DNA of 64,000 nt from an uncultured Mucilaginibacter sp. (GTDB lineage: Bacteria > Bacteroidota > Bacteroidia > Sphingobacteriales > Sphingobacteriaceae). The notes under the pieces were generated by a model that made no database searches, had not been told where the DNA came from, and worked only from the letters and a program-made list of their open reading frames with translations. Shown piece after piece: positions 1-8,581 of the stretch. The DNA lies in the NCBI GenBank assembly GCA_903891475.1, contig CAITEP010000016.1, positions 98,890 through 162,889 of the forward strand, given 5' to 3'. The translations under genes were made by a program, and so were the position numbers. The number at the start of each line of letters is the position of its first letter. Position 1 is the first letter of the stretch.

Positions 1-727
1 CGGTTAGCGAATAAGCATCAGGCAATTTATCTGTTTCATTCCTAATGGCTTTCCATTTAGTAATGCCGGTATAACCCGCGTATTGTACCCCATCGGTTAG
101 TGTATTATCATCCGCTACATTGGCGGTAAAAATATAGGCATGCCCTCCGTCAAAGCAAGAAAGGTAAAATTTATTGCCCGAAACGGTTCCTTCTAAGTAA
201 CGGTAGTCGCCCGTGGTACTCAAAAAAGTTCCGGTTAGCTTATTGCCATCTTGCTTAAATTCACCTATAATCTTTTCTTTTTCATCATTTTCGCCAAATG
301 CGGCCGACCAACGCCCTGTAACATTCAACCGTGTTTTTTCGGGCTCTTTAAAAAATCGCCATGCTCTGTTTGCTTTGGCAGTAAAAGGTAAAATCGCGTC
401 GGTATACGCGCCGTGTTTTATCCATTTGCCACTTAGGCTATCAACGGTCAATTTTAATTTAAACTCCGAATCAAATAAGGGCATCTTGATAAAAACCGAA
501 TCACCCTCTGCTTTAATATTGGTTACTTTTAACCGTTCATCCCCGTTCATAATGGTGATATATTGCCCGCTAATGGTGTCGGTAACCATGAAATTGAATG
601 GTAACTCATTGCCAGATGATGTTTGTAAAGCACCACGCCATATACCGGTTTGTAATATAACTTGCGAAAATGCCACATTGCCCAATATTAATAGGGCTAC
701 GATTAAGAGGTTGATTTTTGAGAACAT
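1..727 (-). CDS. Secreted protein, probable N-terminal part of a TlpA/thioredoxin-family protein (3' end outside window)
   Basis: The minus strand is open from the ATG at 727-725 down to base 1 with no stop, giving 242 codons of a protein whose C-terminus lies outside the window. It starts with a classic signal peptide (MFSKINLLIVALLILGNVAFSQ), so the product is exported. The following region has the IWRGALQTSSGNELPFNF pattern and alternating short beta strands that I associate with the N-terminal domain of Bacteroidota TlpA-like disulfide reductases; the thioredoxin CxxC domain would lie beyond the edge, so this call is inference. Codon use is like the neighbours. It lies 26 bp downstream of the acyl-CoA dehydrogenase in the same direction and may be co-transcribed. 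An opposite-strand ORF at 213-752 is a shadow of this gene. Confidence 0.6.
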   Translation of the reverse strand, partial: MFSKINLLIVALLILGNVAFSQVILQTGIWRGALQTSSGNELPFNFMVTDTISGQYITIMNGDERLKVTNIKAEGDSVFIKMPLFDSEFKLKLTVDSLSGKWIKHGAYTDAILPFTAKANRAWRFFKEPEKTRLNVTGRWSAAFGENDEKEKIIGEFKQDGNKLTGTFLSTTGDYRYLEGTVSGNKFYLSCFDGGHAYIFTANVADDNTLTDGVQYAGYTGITKWKAIRNETDKLPDAYSLT

Positions 728-753
728 AAACAAAGCTAAAATAAAATTTTAAT

Positions 754-1893
754 TTATTTTAGTACTTCTCTTGATATTACAATCCTTTGAATCTCAGAAG
801 TGCCTTCGTAAATCTGGGTAATTTTAGCATCCCGCATCATACGTTCAACATGGTATTCTTTTACATAACCATAGCCACCATGTATCTGCACGGCTTCAAT
901 GGTGGTTTGCATGGCAACTTCCGAGGCAAAAAGCTTTGCCATGGCACTTGCCTCTACATAGGGCTGGTGATTATCCTTTAACCAAGCCGCTTTATAACAT
1001 AATAAACGTGCTGCTTCTATTTGAGTAGCCATGTCGGCCAGTTTAAACTGAGTGGCTTGCAAGTCGGCTATGGTTTTGCCAAATGCCTTGCGCGTTTTGG
1101 CGTATTGGGTGCTTAATTCAAAAGCACCACTAGCAATGCCGAGTGCTTGTGCGGCTATGCCTATACGACCACCATCTAAGGTATTCATCGCGAATTTAAA
1201 CCCAAACCCATCATCACCAATGCGGTTTTGTTTAGGTACTTTCACATCATTAAACATCAGCGAATGTGTATCGGAGCTACGAATGCCCATTTTATTTTCT
1301 TTTGGCCCAACGGTAAAACCTTCCATGCCTTTTTCAACTATCAGCACATTAATGCCATGATGCCTTTTTGACGCGTCCGTTTGGGCCATTACCAAATAGG
1401 TAGATGCCGAATTGCCATTGGTAATCCAATTTTTTACGCCGTTTAGCAAATAATAATCGCCCATATCAACAGCGGTGGTATGTTGAGAAGTAGCATCTGA
1501 GCCTGCTTCCGGTTCCGAAAGGCAAAAGGCACCCAATTTTTCGCCAGTAGCTAAAGGCACCAGGTACTTTTGCTTTTGTTCTTCGTTGCCATATTTTTCA
1601 ATGCCATAACATACCAATGAATTATTGACCGATAATATAACAGCAGCGGAGGCATCTACTTTTGCAATTTCTTCTATAGCCAACACATACGAAATGGTGT
1701 CCAAACCACTGCCACCATACTCAGTCGAAACCATCATCCCTAAAAAGCCAAGTTCAGCCAGCATTTTAATTTGTTCGGTCGGGAACTTTTGATGCTCATC
1801 GCGTTCAATTACCCCCGGCTTTAATTCTGTTTGGGCAAAGTCGCGCGCTGCCTGACGGATCATTTTTTGTTCTTCGCTTAGTTCAAAGTTCAT
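754..1893 (-). CDS. Acyl-CoA dehydrogenase (short-chain/butyryl type)
   Basis: A flavoprotein of fatty-acid beta-oxidation, oxidising acyl-CoA to trans-2-enoyl-CoA and passing electrons to ETF. The 379 residues match the usual length. N-terminal helical domain at about 1-115; FAD-contacting FCLSEPEAGSDA signature at 123-134 followed by NGVKNWITNG at 151-160; C-terminal helical domain with the conserved IYEGTSEIQR motif, whose Glu363 is the expected catalytic base of the short/medium-chain class. The closest functional class is butyryl-CoA dehydrogenase, but chain length cannot be fixed by eye. It stands alone between a secreted protein downstream and a divergent peptidase upstream, without ETF or thiolase genes nearby. 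A TATTTTTG box lies just upstream at 1923-1916. Confidence 0.93.
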   Translation of the reverse strand: MNFELSEEQKMIRQAARDFAQTELKPGVIERDEHQKFPTEQIKMLAELGFLGMMVSTEYGGSGLDTISYVLAIEEIAKVDASAAVILSVNNSLVCYGIEKYGNEEQKQKYLVPLATGEKLGAFCLSEPEAGSDATSQHTTAVDMGDYYLLNGVKNWITNGNSASTYLVMAQTDASKRHHGINVLIVEKGMEGFTVGPKENKMGIRSSDTHSLMFNDVKVPKQNRIGDDGFGFKFAMNTLDGGRIGIAAQALGIASGAFELSTQYAKTRKAFGKTIADLQATQFKLADMATQIEAARLLCYKAAWLKDNHQPYVEASAMAKLFASEVAMQTTIEAVQIHGGYGYVKEYHVERMMRDAKITQIYEGTSEIQRIVISREVLK

Positions 1894-2263
1894 AGGGTTT
1901 ATATTTATGGATAAACAAAAATAACATTATGCATGCATAGTAAAAAATGGTTTGATTGAAAAAATTTATTCGGTTAATATTTAGTTTTTTGTTATGCTTA
2001 AAATGTCAAAAAATATAATCGCACGAATTTTTTAATCGGGTTTAAGCTATTACAAAAATCAGGTCGATATGTTTTCTTATTTCCGAATAAGCATATTTAC
2101 CTGCATAAAGGTAAATTATTTATCAATATGAATATCAGTAGCCATTTCGATGTGATATTTTCAAATAATTTACAAAATTCTGTAGTTCTTCAGTGTTTAA
2201 AATGGTTTCAAGTTCGTTTTTATACCTACATTGTGATTTATTTAAAATCAATTGTCCTAAAAC
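1894..2263. promoter_or_regulatory. Divergent intergenic region between acyl-CoA dehydrogenase and M13 peptidase
   Basis: 370 bp of very AT-rich DNA between two divergent genes. On the minus strand TATTTTTG at 1923-1916 matches the Bacteroidota -7 consensus TAnnTTTG and would give a short leader for the dehydrogenase, but I see no clear -33 TTTG at the right spacing. No convincing plus-strand box was found for the peptidase. Small ORFs here have no coding character. Confidence 0.3.
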
Positions 2264-4318
2264 ATGAACATGGTAAAAATCATTCAAAAAACTTTCCTAA
2301 TTGGTTTTATAACCATTACCTTTTTAAGTGCATGTACCAATAAACAAGTAAATTACGCCGAAAAGGATGTGGTTGTCAAAAATATGGATACTACTACCAA
2401 ACCAGGCGATGATTTTTTTAAATATGCCAACGGCGGCTGGCTTAAAAAGAATCCTATTCCAGCCGCTTATTCATCATGGGGAATTGGTAATGTATTGGAA
2501 GAGGAACTACGCGACAGGCTAAAAAAAATCAATATTGATGCTTTAAATGCTAAGGCTGAAGAAGGTACCAATGCCCAAAAAATTGGGGATTTTTATTATA
2601 GTGGGATGGATACCCTCAATATAGAAAAACAAGGTATTGCGCCATTAAAGGATGAATTGGCCAAAATTGAAAGCGTTAAAACTGTAACTGATCTGGTAAA
2701 TTTATTTGCCTACTATCAAATTATTGGTGTTCAAACTCCTATAAGCGCGGGTGTTGGTCAGGATGCGAAAAATAGTGGCAAAAATCTCTTGCAGTTGTAT
2801 CAGGGTGGTTTGGGTTTGCCCGATCGTGATTTTTACTTTAATACCGACCCGCATAGCTCCGAAGTTAGAACCGATTACCAAAACAAACATTTATCCACCA
2901 TTTTTGGATTAATGGGTTATAATTCGGCAGAGGCCATAAACAATGCTAAAACAGATTATAATATTGAAAAGTTTTTAGCAGATAGCTCCAGAAAGTTGGA
3001 AGATTTGCGCGACCCCTATCATAACTACAACAAGATGACGGTAAGCAAATTGAGCTTAATTGCACCAAATATTAATTGGAAAACATTTTTTGAAGCTGCA
3101 GGCTATAAAAATGCGGATACGGTTATAGTTGCACAACCCGAATATTATAGGGCGGTAAACAAGGCCTTGCAATTATTCCCGATAAGCGATTGGAAGCTTT
3201 ATTTGAAGGATAAACTAGTTTCGGGGTTTAGTAGCTATTTAAGCAAGCCGTTTGATCAGGAAGACTTCCGCTTTTTTGGTACGGTTTTAACAGGGAAAAA
3301 AGAACAACTACCACGTTGGAAAAGAGTGATAGACCAAGAAAATGGTGTTATGGGAGAGGTATTAGGTCAGCTTTTTGTTAAAGAATACTTTCCCGAAAAA
3401 ACCAAGGAACGTTATGTAAAGCTGGTGGAAGAAATGCGCGCTACCTTTAAGGAACATATTGACAGATTGGATTGGATGAGCACTAAAACCAAAGAAAAGG
3501 CATATGAAAAGCTAGCGAAAGTTTATCCTAAAGTGGGCTATCCCGACCATTGGAAAGATTTTTCGACTCTAAAAATTAGCCGCGCTTCTTATTTGGTCAA
3601 CATGATACACGCCAATACATTTTGGCATAATTATAACGCCAATAAATTAGGCAAACCGGTTGACCGTACCGAATGGGGTATGACACCTCAAACCTATAAC
3701 GCGTATTATAATCCATCCAACAACGAGATTGTGCTGCCTGCTGCCATATTTTTAGTGCCGGGAGCTAGGGATGAAGATATTGACGATGCAGTAGTGTATG
3801 GTTATGGTGCGGCCTCAACAATTGGACACGAAATGACCCACGGCTTTGACGATGAAGGGCGACAGTTTGATGCCAAAGGAAATTTAAAAGGTTGGTGGCA
3901 GCCCGAAGATTCGGTTAAGTTTACCAAACATGCGCAAATGTTGGTTGATCAATTTAATGGCTATTTGGTTTATGGGCAACACGTAAATGGAAAAGCTACC
4001 CTGGGCGAAAACATTGCCGATTTAGGGGGCATAGTTATTGGCTTAGACGCGTTTAAAAAGACCCAACAGTACAAAGAAGGTAAAACCATTAACGGACTAA
4101 CCCCTGTACAACGTTACTTTTTAGGATACTCATTAGGATGGCTTACCCAAAACAGAAAAGAATCATTATTAAGTACCATTATTACCGATGTACATGCCCC
4201 GGCCTTTTTGCGCGTAAATGGACCGTTTAGCGATGTGCCCGAATTTTATGAAGCCTTCCACATAAAAAAAGGCGATAAAATGTGGCTCGACCCTGCTAAG
4301 CGGGTAAAAATATGGTAA
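2264..4318 (+). CDS. M13 family metallopeptidase lipoprotein (PepO/neprilysin-like)
   Basis: A zinc endopeptidase anchored in the envelope as a lipoprotein. The N-terminus MNMVKIIQKTFLIGFITITF ends in the lipobox LSAC, and the mature protein begins with the family's typical KNMDTTTKPGDDFFKYANGGWL segment. The gluzincin site HEMTH is at 522-526 (His522, Glu523, His526) and the third ligand Glu582 lies in ENIADLGG; the terminal FRVNGPFSDVPEFYEAF-like block is also typical. At 684 residues it is full length for M13. Another ATG two codons downstream could be the real start. Function in peptide turnover in the periplasm or outside the cell is from family knowledge. It is followed by pnuC after 53 bp, with no evident functional link. 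Confidence 0.93.
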   Translation: MNMVKIIQKTFLIGFITITFLSACTNKQVNYAEKDVVVKNMDTTTKPGDDFFKYANGGWLKKNPIPAAYSSWGIGNVLEEELRDRLKKINIDALNAKAEEGTNAQKIGDFYYSGMDTLNIEKQGIAPLKDELAKIESVKTVTDLVNLFAYYQIIGVQTPISAGVGQDAKNSGKNLLQLYQGGLGLPDRDFYFNTDPHSSEVRTDYQNKHLSTIFGLMGYNSAEAINNAKTDYNIEKFLADSSRKLEDLRDPYHNYNKMTVSKLSLIAPNINWKTFFEAAGYKNADTVIVAQPEYYRAVNKALQLFPISDWKLYLKDKLVSGFSSYLSKPFDQEDFRFFGTVLTGKKEQLPRWKRVIDQENGVMGEVLGQLFVKEYFPEKTKERYVKLVEEMRATFKEHIDRLDWMSTKTKEKAYEKLAKVYPKVGYPDHWKDFSTLKISRASYLVNMIHANTFWHNYNANKLGKPVDRTEWGMTPQTYNAYYNPSNNEIVLPAAIFLVPGARDEDIDDAVVYGYGAASTIGHEMTHGFDDEGRQFDAKGNLKGWWQPEDSVKFTKHAQMLVDQFNGYLVYGQHVNGKATLGENIADLGGIVIGLDAFKKTQQYKEGKTINGLTPVQRYFLGYSLGWLTQNRKESLLSTIITDVHAPAFLRVNGPFSDVPEFYEAFHIKKGDKMWLDPAKRVKIW

Positions 4319-4371
4319 TTCTATTGTATAGTCGTGTTAAGGAGGATGGTTAATATTTTTATATTTGGCCA

Positions 4372-4974
4372 ATGCAAATTATACACACATTGCAACAATG
4401 GTGGCAGCATCAAAACCTTTTAGAAGTTGTAGGGGTAATAACCGGACTTTTATGCGTTTATCTTGCTGCCATCAATAATATTTGGAATTGGCCCATTGCT
4501 GTTATAAGTGTGGGCATTTACATTTTTATTTTTTACGATACCCATCTGTATGCCGATATGGGGCTTCAGTTTTATTTTATGGTGATGAACTTTTATGGCT
4601 GGTATTTTTGGAGCCGTAAACCAGCATCAGATAAAAAAACACCTGTATTGCGGATTACAAATAAAGAGATTTTAATTTCAACCGTGGCAATCGTTTTATT
4701 CACCATTATACTTGGTTCGGGCTTGAAATATACAACGGCATCTTATCCGTACCTTGATAGTTTCTGCACAGCTTGCAGCCTAATAGCCCAAGTTTTTTTA
4801 GCCCGAAAAGTATTGGAAAATTGGTTGATCTGGATTTTTGTAGATATAATTTACGTTGGGGTGTATATATTTAAACACCTTGATTTAACAGCCATTATGT
4901 ACGCCATATATGTGGGCATAGCTTTGTTGGGCTATATTGATTGGAAAAAGGAATATAAAAAACAGGAGGTTTGA
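4372..4974 (+). CDS. pnuC: PnuC-family nicotinamide riboside transporter
   Basis: An inner-membrane facilitator for nicotinamide riboside or a related vitamin. The 200 residues form about seven hydrophobic segments, with the family's tryptophan-rich pattern (NNIWNWPIAVISVGIYIFIF near residue 35, NFYGWYFW near 85, then YLDSFCTACSLIAQVFLARK near 125 and WLIWIFVDIIYVGVYIFK near 150). The following gene encodes an NadR-type kinase, which would trap imported riboside by phosphorylation; this neighbour supports nicotinamide riboside rather than thiamine as the substrate. No riboswitch was recognised in the 53-bp upstream spacer. The pair is separated by about 200 bp containing a repeat, so it may not be one tight operon. 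Confidence 0.9.
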   Translation: MQIIHTLQQWWQHQNLLEVVGVITGLLCVYLAAINNIWNWPIAVISVGIYIFIFYDTHLYADMGLQFYFMVMNFYGWYFWSRKPASDKKTPVLRITNKEILISTVAIVLFTIILGSGLKYTTASYPYLDSFCTACSLIAQVFLARKVLENWLIWIFVDIIYVGVYIFKHLDLTAIMYAIYVGIALLGYIDWKKEYKKQEV

Positions 4975-5021
4975 GAAATTTTAAGTACTTTCTTTAGGTA
5001 GTTAATGAGAAATCCATTAAT

Positions 5022-5203
5022 TGTCAGAATCAGGATTTACAGGATTTTAATATTTTCAGGATTCAAAATCTCAATTTCCCCTAATAACTTTTTAATATAG
5101 AATGTTTTAAAATCTACATACTAGCGACTAGATACTAGCTACTCGATACTAAATCCTAGCTACTAAAAAAAAAATCCGAAATGGAGCATCCAAAATCCGA
5201 AAT
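5022..5203. repeat. Composite intergenic repeat X-Y, first copy
   Basis: Two joined blocks. Block X (about 5022-5107) carries tcaggatttacaggattt followed by ttcaggatt and an AT-rich stretch. Block Y (about 5114-5203) carries repeated tactagctac words, an A-run and atccgaaat words. The same X and Y blocks return at 5857-6096. The start codon and first nine codons of the downstream kinase gene lie inside block Y. Confidence 0.75.
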
Positions 5204-5717
5204 AAAAAAAATAGCGATCGTTGGTCCCGAATCAACGGGTAAATCAACCATGTCGGCATATTTGGCTAATCATTACCAAACGGTTTGGGTGCCCGAATTT
5301 GCCCGCGATTATTGCGCCAAGTTAACCGCCCAGCCTACTTGGCAGGATGAAATTAATATGTTTTACGGTCAGCTTGCGCTCGAAAAGGAGCTTACCCCTC
5401 AGGCGAAGAAGATTCTAATTTGCGATACCACTTTTATTACGGTAAAAATTTGGAGCGATTATACCTTCGGTAAATCACCTCAAGAAGTGCTGGATTTACT
5501 GCCCAAACATACTTATGATTTGTATTTGCTATTAAACATCGACCTACCCTGGGAAGAAGACCCCCTCCGCGACTTCCCCCATATGCGCGAACATTTTATG
5601 GAAGTTTGGTACAAAGAACTGAATGCCCTGAATGCCAATTATGTATTAATTTCGGGCACAGAAGATGATAGATATGAATCAGCTGTAAAAGCAATTGATG
5701 AGTTTTTAAGTCGGTAA
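5181..5717 (+). CDS. NadR-type ATPase, probable ribosylnicotinamide kinase
   Basis: A P-loop kinase expected to phosphorylate nicotinamide riboside to NMN. Walker A is GPESTGKST at residues 15-23, followed by FARDYC, the family's FPEFARxY-type motif. The protein is 178 residues, the length of the kinase domain alone; the NMN adenylyltransferase domain present in enterobacterial NadR is absent, so NMN would be adenylylated elsewhere. pnuC lies immediately upstream, which supports a role in riboside salvage. The only plausible start is ATG 5181, which sits within an intergenic repeat, so residues 1-9 (MEHPKSEIK) are repeat-derived and the conserved domain starts straight after. Other AAA-type nucleotide kinases cannot be fully excluded. 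Confidence 0.85.
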   Translation: MEHPKSEIKKIAIVGPESTGKSTMSAYLANHYQTVWVPEFARDYCAKLTAQPTWQDEINMFYGQLALEKELTPQAKKILICDTTFITVKIWSDYTFGKSPQEVLDLLPKHTYDLYLLLNIDLPWEEDPLRDFPHMREHFMEVWYKELNALNANYVLISGTEDDRYESAVKAIDEFLSR

Positions 5718-6128
5718 GTCCGACAGTCGGGAAGACCGAAAGTACATAAGTTATTAGGTATTATTATTCAAGAATAATTGATAATTCAACCTGTAGGAAA
5801 CTATGATTTGTAATTATTTTAAAATGCGTCTAAAATAATTATAATATCCCAAAGTCTTGATACTTGATACTAGCTACTCGCTACTAAAAAATAAATCCGA
5901 AATTGAACATCCGAAATCCGAAATCAAATGTCTGAATCAGGATTTACAGGATTTAAGAATTTTCAGGATTATAATTTCAATTTATAATAACTTCATTTTT
6001 TATTTATTGAATGTTAATAATCCTGATACTAGCTACTAAATACTTGCTACTAAAAAATAAATCCGAAATCAAACATCCGAAATCCCAAATCCACATGCAA
6101 CATTCCTAAATACCCTGTGTCATATTAT
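5718..6128. repeat. Repeat-filled spacer: Y-X-Y copies of the composite repeat
   Basis: Block Y at about 5857-5926, block X at 5929-6015 and a second block Y at 6018-6096, each 80-90% like the blocks at 5022-5203 by eye. The ORF reading through 5857-6039 only translates the repeats. Bases 5718-5856 show no gene. No clear promoter for the sigma-factor gene downstream was found. Confidence 0.7.
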
Positions 6129-6707
6129 ATGCAAGCTGATTCTAATTTGGAAGCCACATTTATTGACAAGCATTTTAACCTGGTGGTTGAATGCAAACAG
6201 GGTAGTAAAAAAGCCTGTTATGAGTTGTATCGATTATATGCTAAAGCGATGTTAAACGTTGCCTTTAGGATAGTGGGCGATAGTGCCGAAGCGGAAGATG
6301 TTTTGCAAGAGGCTTTTTTAGATGCGTTTAATAAGATAAAGGATTTTAGACAAGATACTACCTTCGGCCTTTGGATTAAGCAAATTGTGGTAAACCGATC
6401 CATCAATTTGTTACGCAAACGCAGGTTAGAATTGGTAGACCTTGAAGGTGAGCAAATTCAAAACATAGCCGAGCAGGAATTTGAAGATGATGAGGAAGTA
6501 CGATATAAAGTTGAAATAGTTAAGGAAGCGATAAAACAACTACCCGAAGGCTACCGTTTAGTAATTACACTTTACCTGCTGGAAGGGTACGACCACGAAG
6601 AAATAGGACAAGTATTAAAAATAACAGAAAACACCTCGCGTACACAATTTATGAGGGCAAAAAGAAAACTAATTGAAATTTTAAGAACAAAGGGGATCGC
6701 ATCATGA
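6129..6707 (+). CDS. ECF-type RNA polymerase sigma factor
   Basis: A group 4 (extracytoplasmic function) sigma factor. Region 2 carries AEDVLQEAFLDAFNKI followed by TTFGLWIKQIVVNRSINLLRKRR, and region 4 carries LPEGYRLVITLYLLEGYDHEEIGQVLKITENTSRTQF with the helix-turn-helix. Starting from ATG 6129 it has 192 residues; a GTG at 6117 would add four residues, but ATG is the more usual Bacteroidota start. Its stop overlaps the next start (ATGA), so it is co-translated with the putative anti-sigma factor, and a DUF4097-like surface protein follows. The operon suggests an envelope-stress or cell-surface regulon, probably including autoregulation; this is inference. Confidence 0.92.
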   Translation: MQADSNLEATFIDKHFNLVVECKQGSKKACYELYRLYAKAMLNVAFRIVGDSAEAEDVLQEAFLDAFNKIKDFRQDTTFGLWIKQIVVNRSINLLRKRRLELVDLEGEQIQNIAEQEFEDDEEVRYKVEIVKEAIKQLPEGYRLVITLYLLEGYDHEEIGQVLKITENTSRTQFMRAKRKLIEILRTKGIAS

Positions 6708-7267
6708 GCAAGAGATTAGAAGATTTCATAAAAAACAATAAGGAAGCATTTGATGATTTGGAACCATCGGCCGGTCTTTGGGATCGTATAGAGTTAGGTC
6801 TGTCTGCAGAAATGGCACAAGTAACGAAAAAAGAAGCCAAAGTATTTTCATTGGGTTTTGTTTTGCGGGTTGCTGCTTCGGTGGTAGTGGTAATGGGTAT
6901 TAGCTTTATTATTTATCTGCGTAGCCAAAATAAACAAACTATTGATTTGGCAGCTATAAATCCGGTTTATGCCAAACAGCAAGTACAATATACCTCGCTC
7001 ATTGAAGCACGCCGGACGGAGATTAAGGAGATTACAAAATCAAATCCGCAATTGTACAAAGAGTTTAACTCCCAAATTGCAGAGATGGACTCTACCTATA
7101 AGGAAATGAACAATGAATTGCTAACCAGCCCTAATCAGGAACGAGTATTGCATGCCATGATACATAATCTGCAAATTCAAATGCAAGTATTAAACCAGCA
7201 GCTTCAGGTAATTGAGCAGCTTAAAAAAGTGAATGAAAGTGAAAAAGATGAAACTAAGAATATTTAA
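6704..7267 (+). CDS. Putative membrane anti-sigma factor
   Basis: A 187-residue protein with a cytoplasmic N-terminal part (residues 1-45), one transmembrane helix (about 48-70, FVLRVAASVVVVMGISFIIYL) and a periplasmic helical tail rich in Gln, Glu and Lys that looks coiled-coil. No HxxxCxxC zinc motif is present. The 4-bp overlap with the ECF sigma gene and the topology are what identify it as the cognate anti-sigma factor; the sequence alone is not diagnostic. Its 3' end also overlaps the next gene's start, so three genes form a compact operon. It probably holds the sigma factor at the membrane until an envelope signal releases it. Confidence 0.7.
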   Translation: MSKRLEDFIKNNKEAFDDLEPSAGLWDRIELGLSAEMAQVTKKEAKVFSLGFVLRVAASVVVVMGISFIIYLRSQNKQTIDLAAINPVYAKQQVQYTSLIEARRTEIKEITKSNPQLYKEFNSQIAEMDSTYKEMNNELLTSPNQERVLHAMIHNLQIQMQVLNQQLQVIEQLKKVNESEKDETKNI

Positions 7268-8540
7268 TCCTTTAAGGCTTACCTTGCTATTGTTATTGGC
7301 AACTGGCAATAGTATTTGGGCGCAAACTGTTGAAGATTCGGTTAAAACCAATTCAAAAACTTTAATCAAGCATGAAAAATCGATTAAGTTAAACAACCTT
7401 AAAATTGATTTGGATAATTTGGAGACAGAAATAAATACCAGTATAAATATCATCACCCCAAAAATTGAATTAAGCTTAAAAAATTTGGGAGAAGAGATTA
7501 ATTTAAGCTTGGCCGACCTAGCTCCTAAAATTGAGATGAGTTTGAAAAATTTGGACAATAGTTTCAATTTTAACTTTCAAACAAATTGCGATTCAGTTGA
7601 CGTTGCCGAGTGCAACACTAAGGACAAATACAAAAGCTACAGTAAAACTTACAGTCTTGATGCTAATGATAAAATTAAGTTGAGCAATCAATACGGTAAA
7701 ATTGTTGTAAATACTTGGGACAAACACGAAATAAAGGTAGATGTTCAAATTAAGGCCGAGGCAAACGACGATGCGGCAGCGCAAAAACTATTGGATGGTG
7801 TACAAATAAGAGACAGTAAGGAAAACGATGTGGTTTCTTTCCGCACCAGTATTGAAACTTCTAATGGGCGTTCATGGAAAATATGGGATTGGGGTAATTC
7901 CGATAAACATAAACTAGAGATTAATTATACTGTTTATATGCCAGCCAAAAATGATTTAAATGTTGATCAAAGCTACGGGTCTGTTTCATTACCTGAGTTG
8001 GATGGCAAAGTGCGCCTAAATTGTTCGTACGGCAACGCGACCGCTATAAAGCTTTCCAACCCTAATAATGATATTGAAGGCAGCTATGGTAGTTTGAAGG
8101 TTGATAATTTGAATAGCGCGCATCTTGATTACTCCTACGGCAGTGTGCAAATTGGGGAGTGCAATAATCTAAAAGCGAATTTAAGTTATGGCTCCTTCAA
8201 ATTAGGCAAATTAAAAGGTAGTGGCAATTTTGATCTTTCGTACTGCGGTGGGTCTAAAATAGGCGAATTGGCCAGTACTTTTAAAAAGCTGGATGTTAAC
8301 TCCAGTTATTCGGGATTTACTGTCGGCTTACCGGGGAACGATAGCTTTGATTTTGATGTAACGGTAAATTATGGAGGCTTTAGCTATAACAGTAATGAAG
8401 CCATCATTACCAGCAAAAACCCACCCGACGGTAGCAAACGCATCAGCATGACCAAAAACTATAAGGGCCATTACGGCAAGGCAGGGGCGGGCCCAACCGT
8501 TGAGATCCATACCACTTATGGCAGCGTAAATTTTGAATAA
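7233..8540 (+). CDS. Exported DUF4097-like beta-repeat protein
   Basis: A 435-residue exported protein with a signal peptide ending near WAQ. A heptad-like stretch of short repeats (NLEIDLDNLETEI, LSLKNLGEEINLSL, MSLKNLDNSFNF type) covers residues about 45-115, and the C-terminal 250 residues are a beta-solenoid-like run of repeated SYGS/SYGN steps (DQSYGSVSL, NCSYGNATA, EGSYGSLKV, DYSYGSVQI, NLSYGSFKL), the pattern of DUF4097 putative adhesins. It overlaps the anti-sigma gene by 35 bp; ATG 7248 is an equally good start and would shorten the overlap. As the last gene of a sigma/anti-sigma operon it is likely the sensed or controlled surface component, but its biochemical role is unknown. Confidence 0.75.
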   Translation: MKVKKMKLRIFNPLRLTLLLLLATGNSIWAQTVEDSVKTNSKTLIKHEKSIKLNNLKIDLDNLETEINTSINIITPKIELSLKNLGEEINLSLADLAPKIEMSLKNLDNSFNFNFQTNCDSVDVAECNTKDKYKSYSKTYSLDANDKIKLSNQYGKIVVNTWDKHEIKVDVQIKAEANDDAAAQKLLDGVQIRDSKENDVVSFRTSIETSNGRSWKIWDWGNSDKHKLEINYTVYMPAKNDLNVDQSYGSVSLPELDGKVRLNCSYGNATAIKLSNPNNDIEGSYGSLKVDNLNSAHLDYSYGSVQIGECNNLKANLSYGSFKLGKLKGSGNFDLSYCGGSKIGELASTFKKLDVNSSYSGFTVGLPGNDSFDFDVTVNYGGFSYNSNEAIITSKNPPDGSKRISMTKNYKGHYGKAGAGPTVEIHTTYGSVNFE

Positions 8541-8581
8541 GGTAGGAATAGATTTAACCTTTTATCTTGAATTTTATAGGG

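Noticed and set aside
213..752. 179-codon plus-strand ORF
   Set aside because: It lies antisense to the truncated signal-peptide protein (1-727), which has the better coding features.
4360..4367. TATATTTG promoter box before pnuC
   Set aside because: It matches the -7 consensus, but it is four bases before the ATG, would force a leaderless start and has no -33 at the right spacing.
5857..6039. 60-codon ORF before the ECF sigma gene
   Set aside because: It only translates repeat blocks Y and X, which are non-coding elsewhere.
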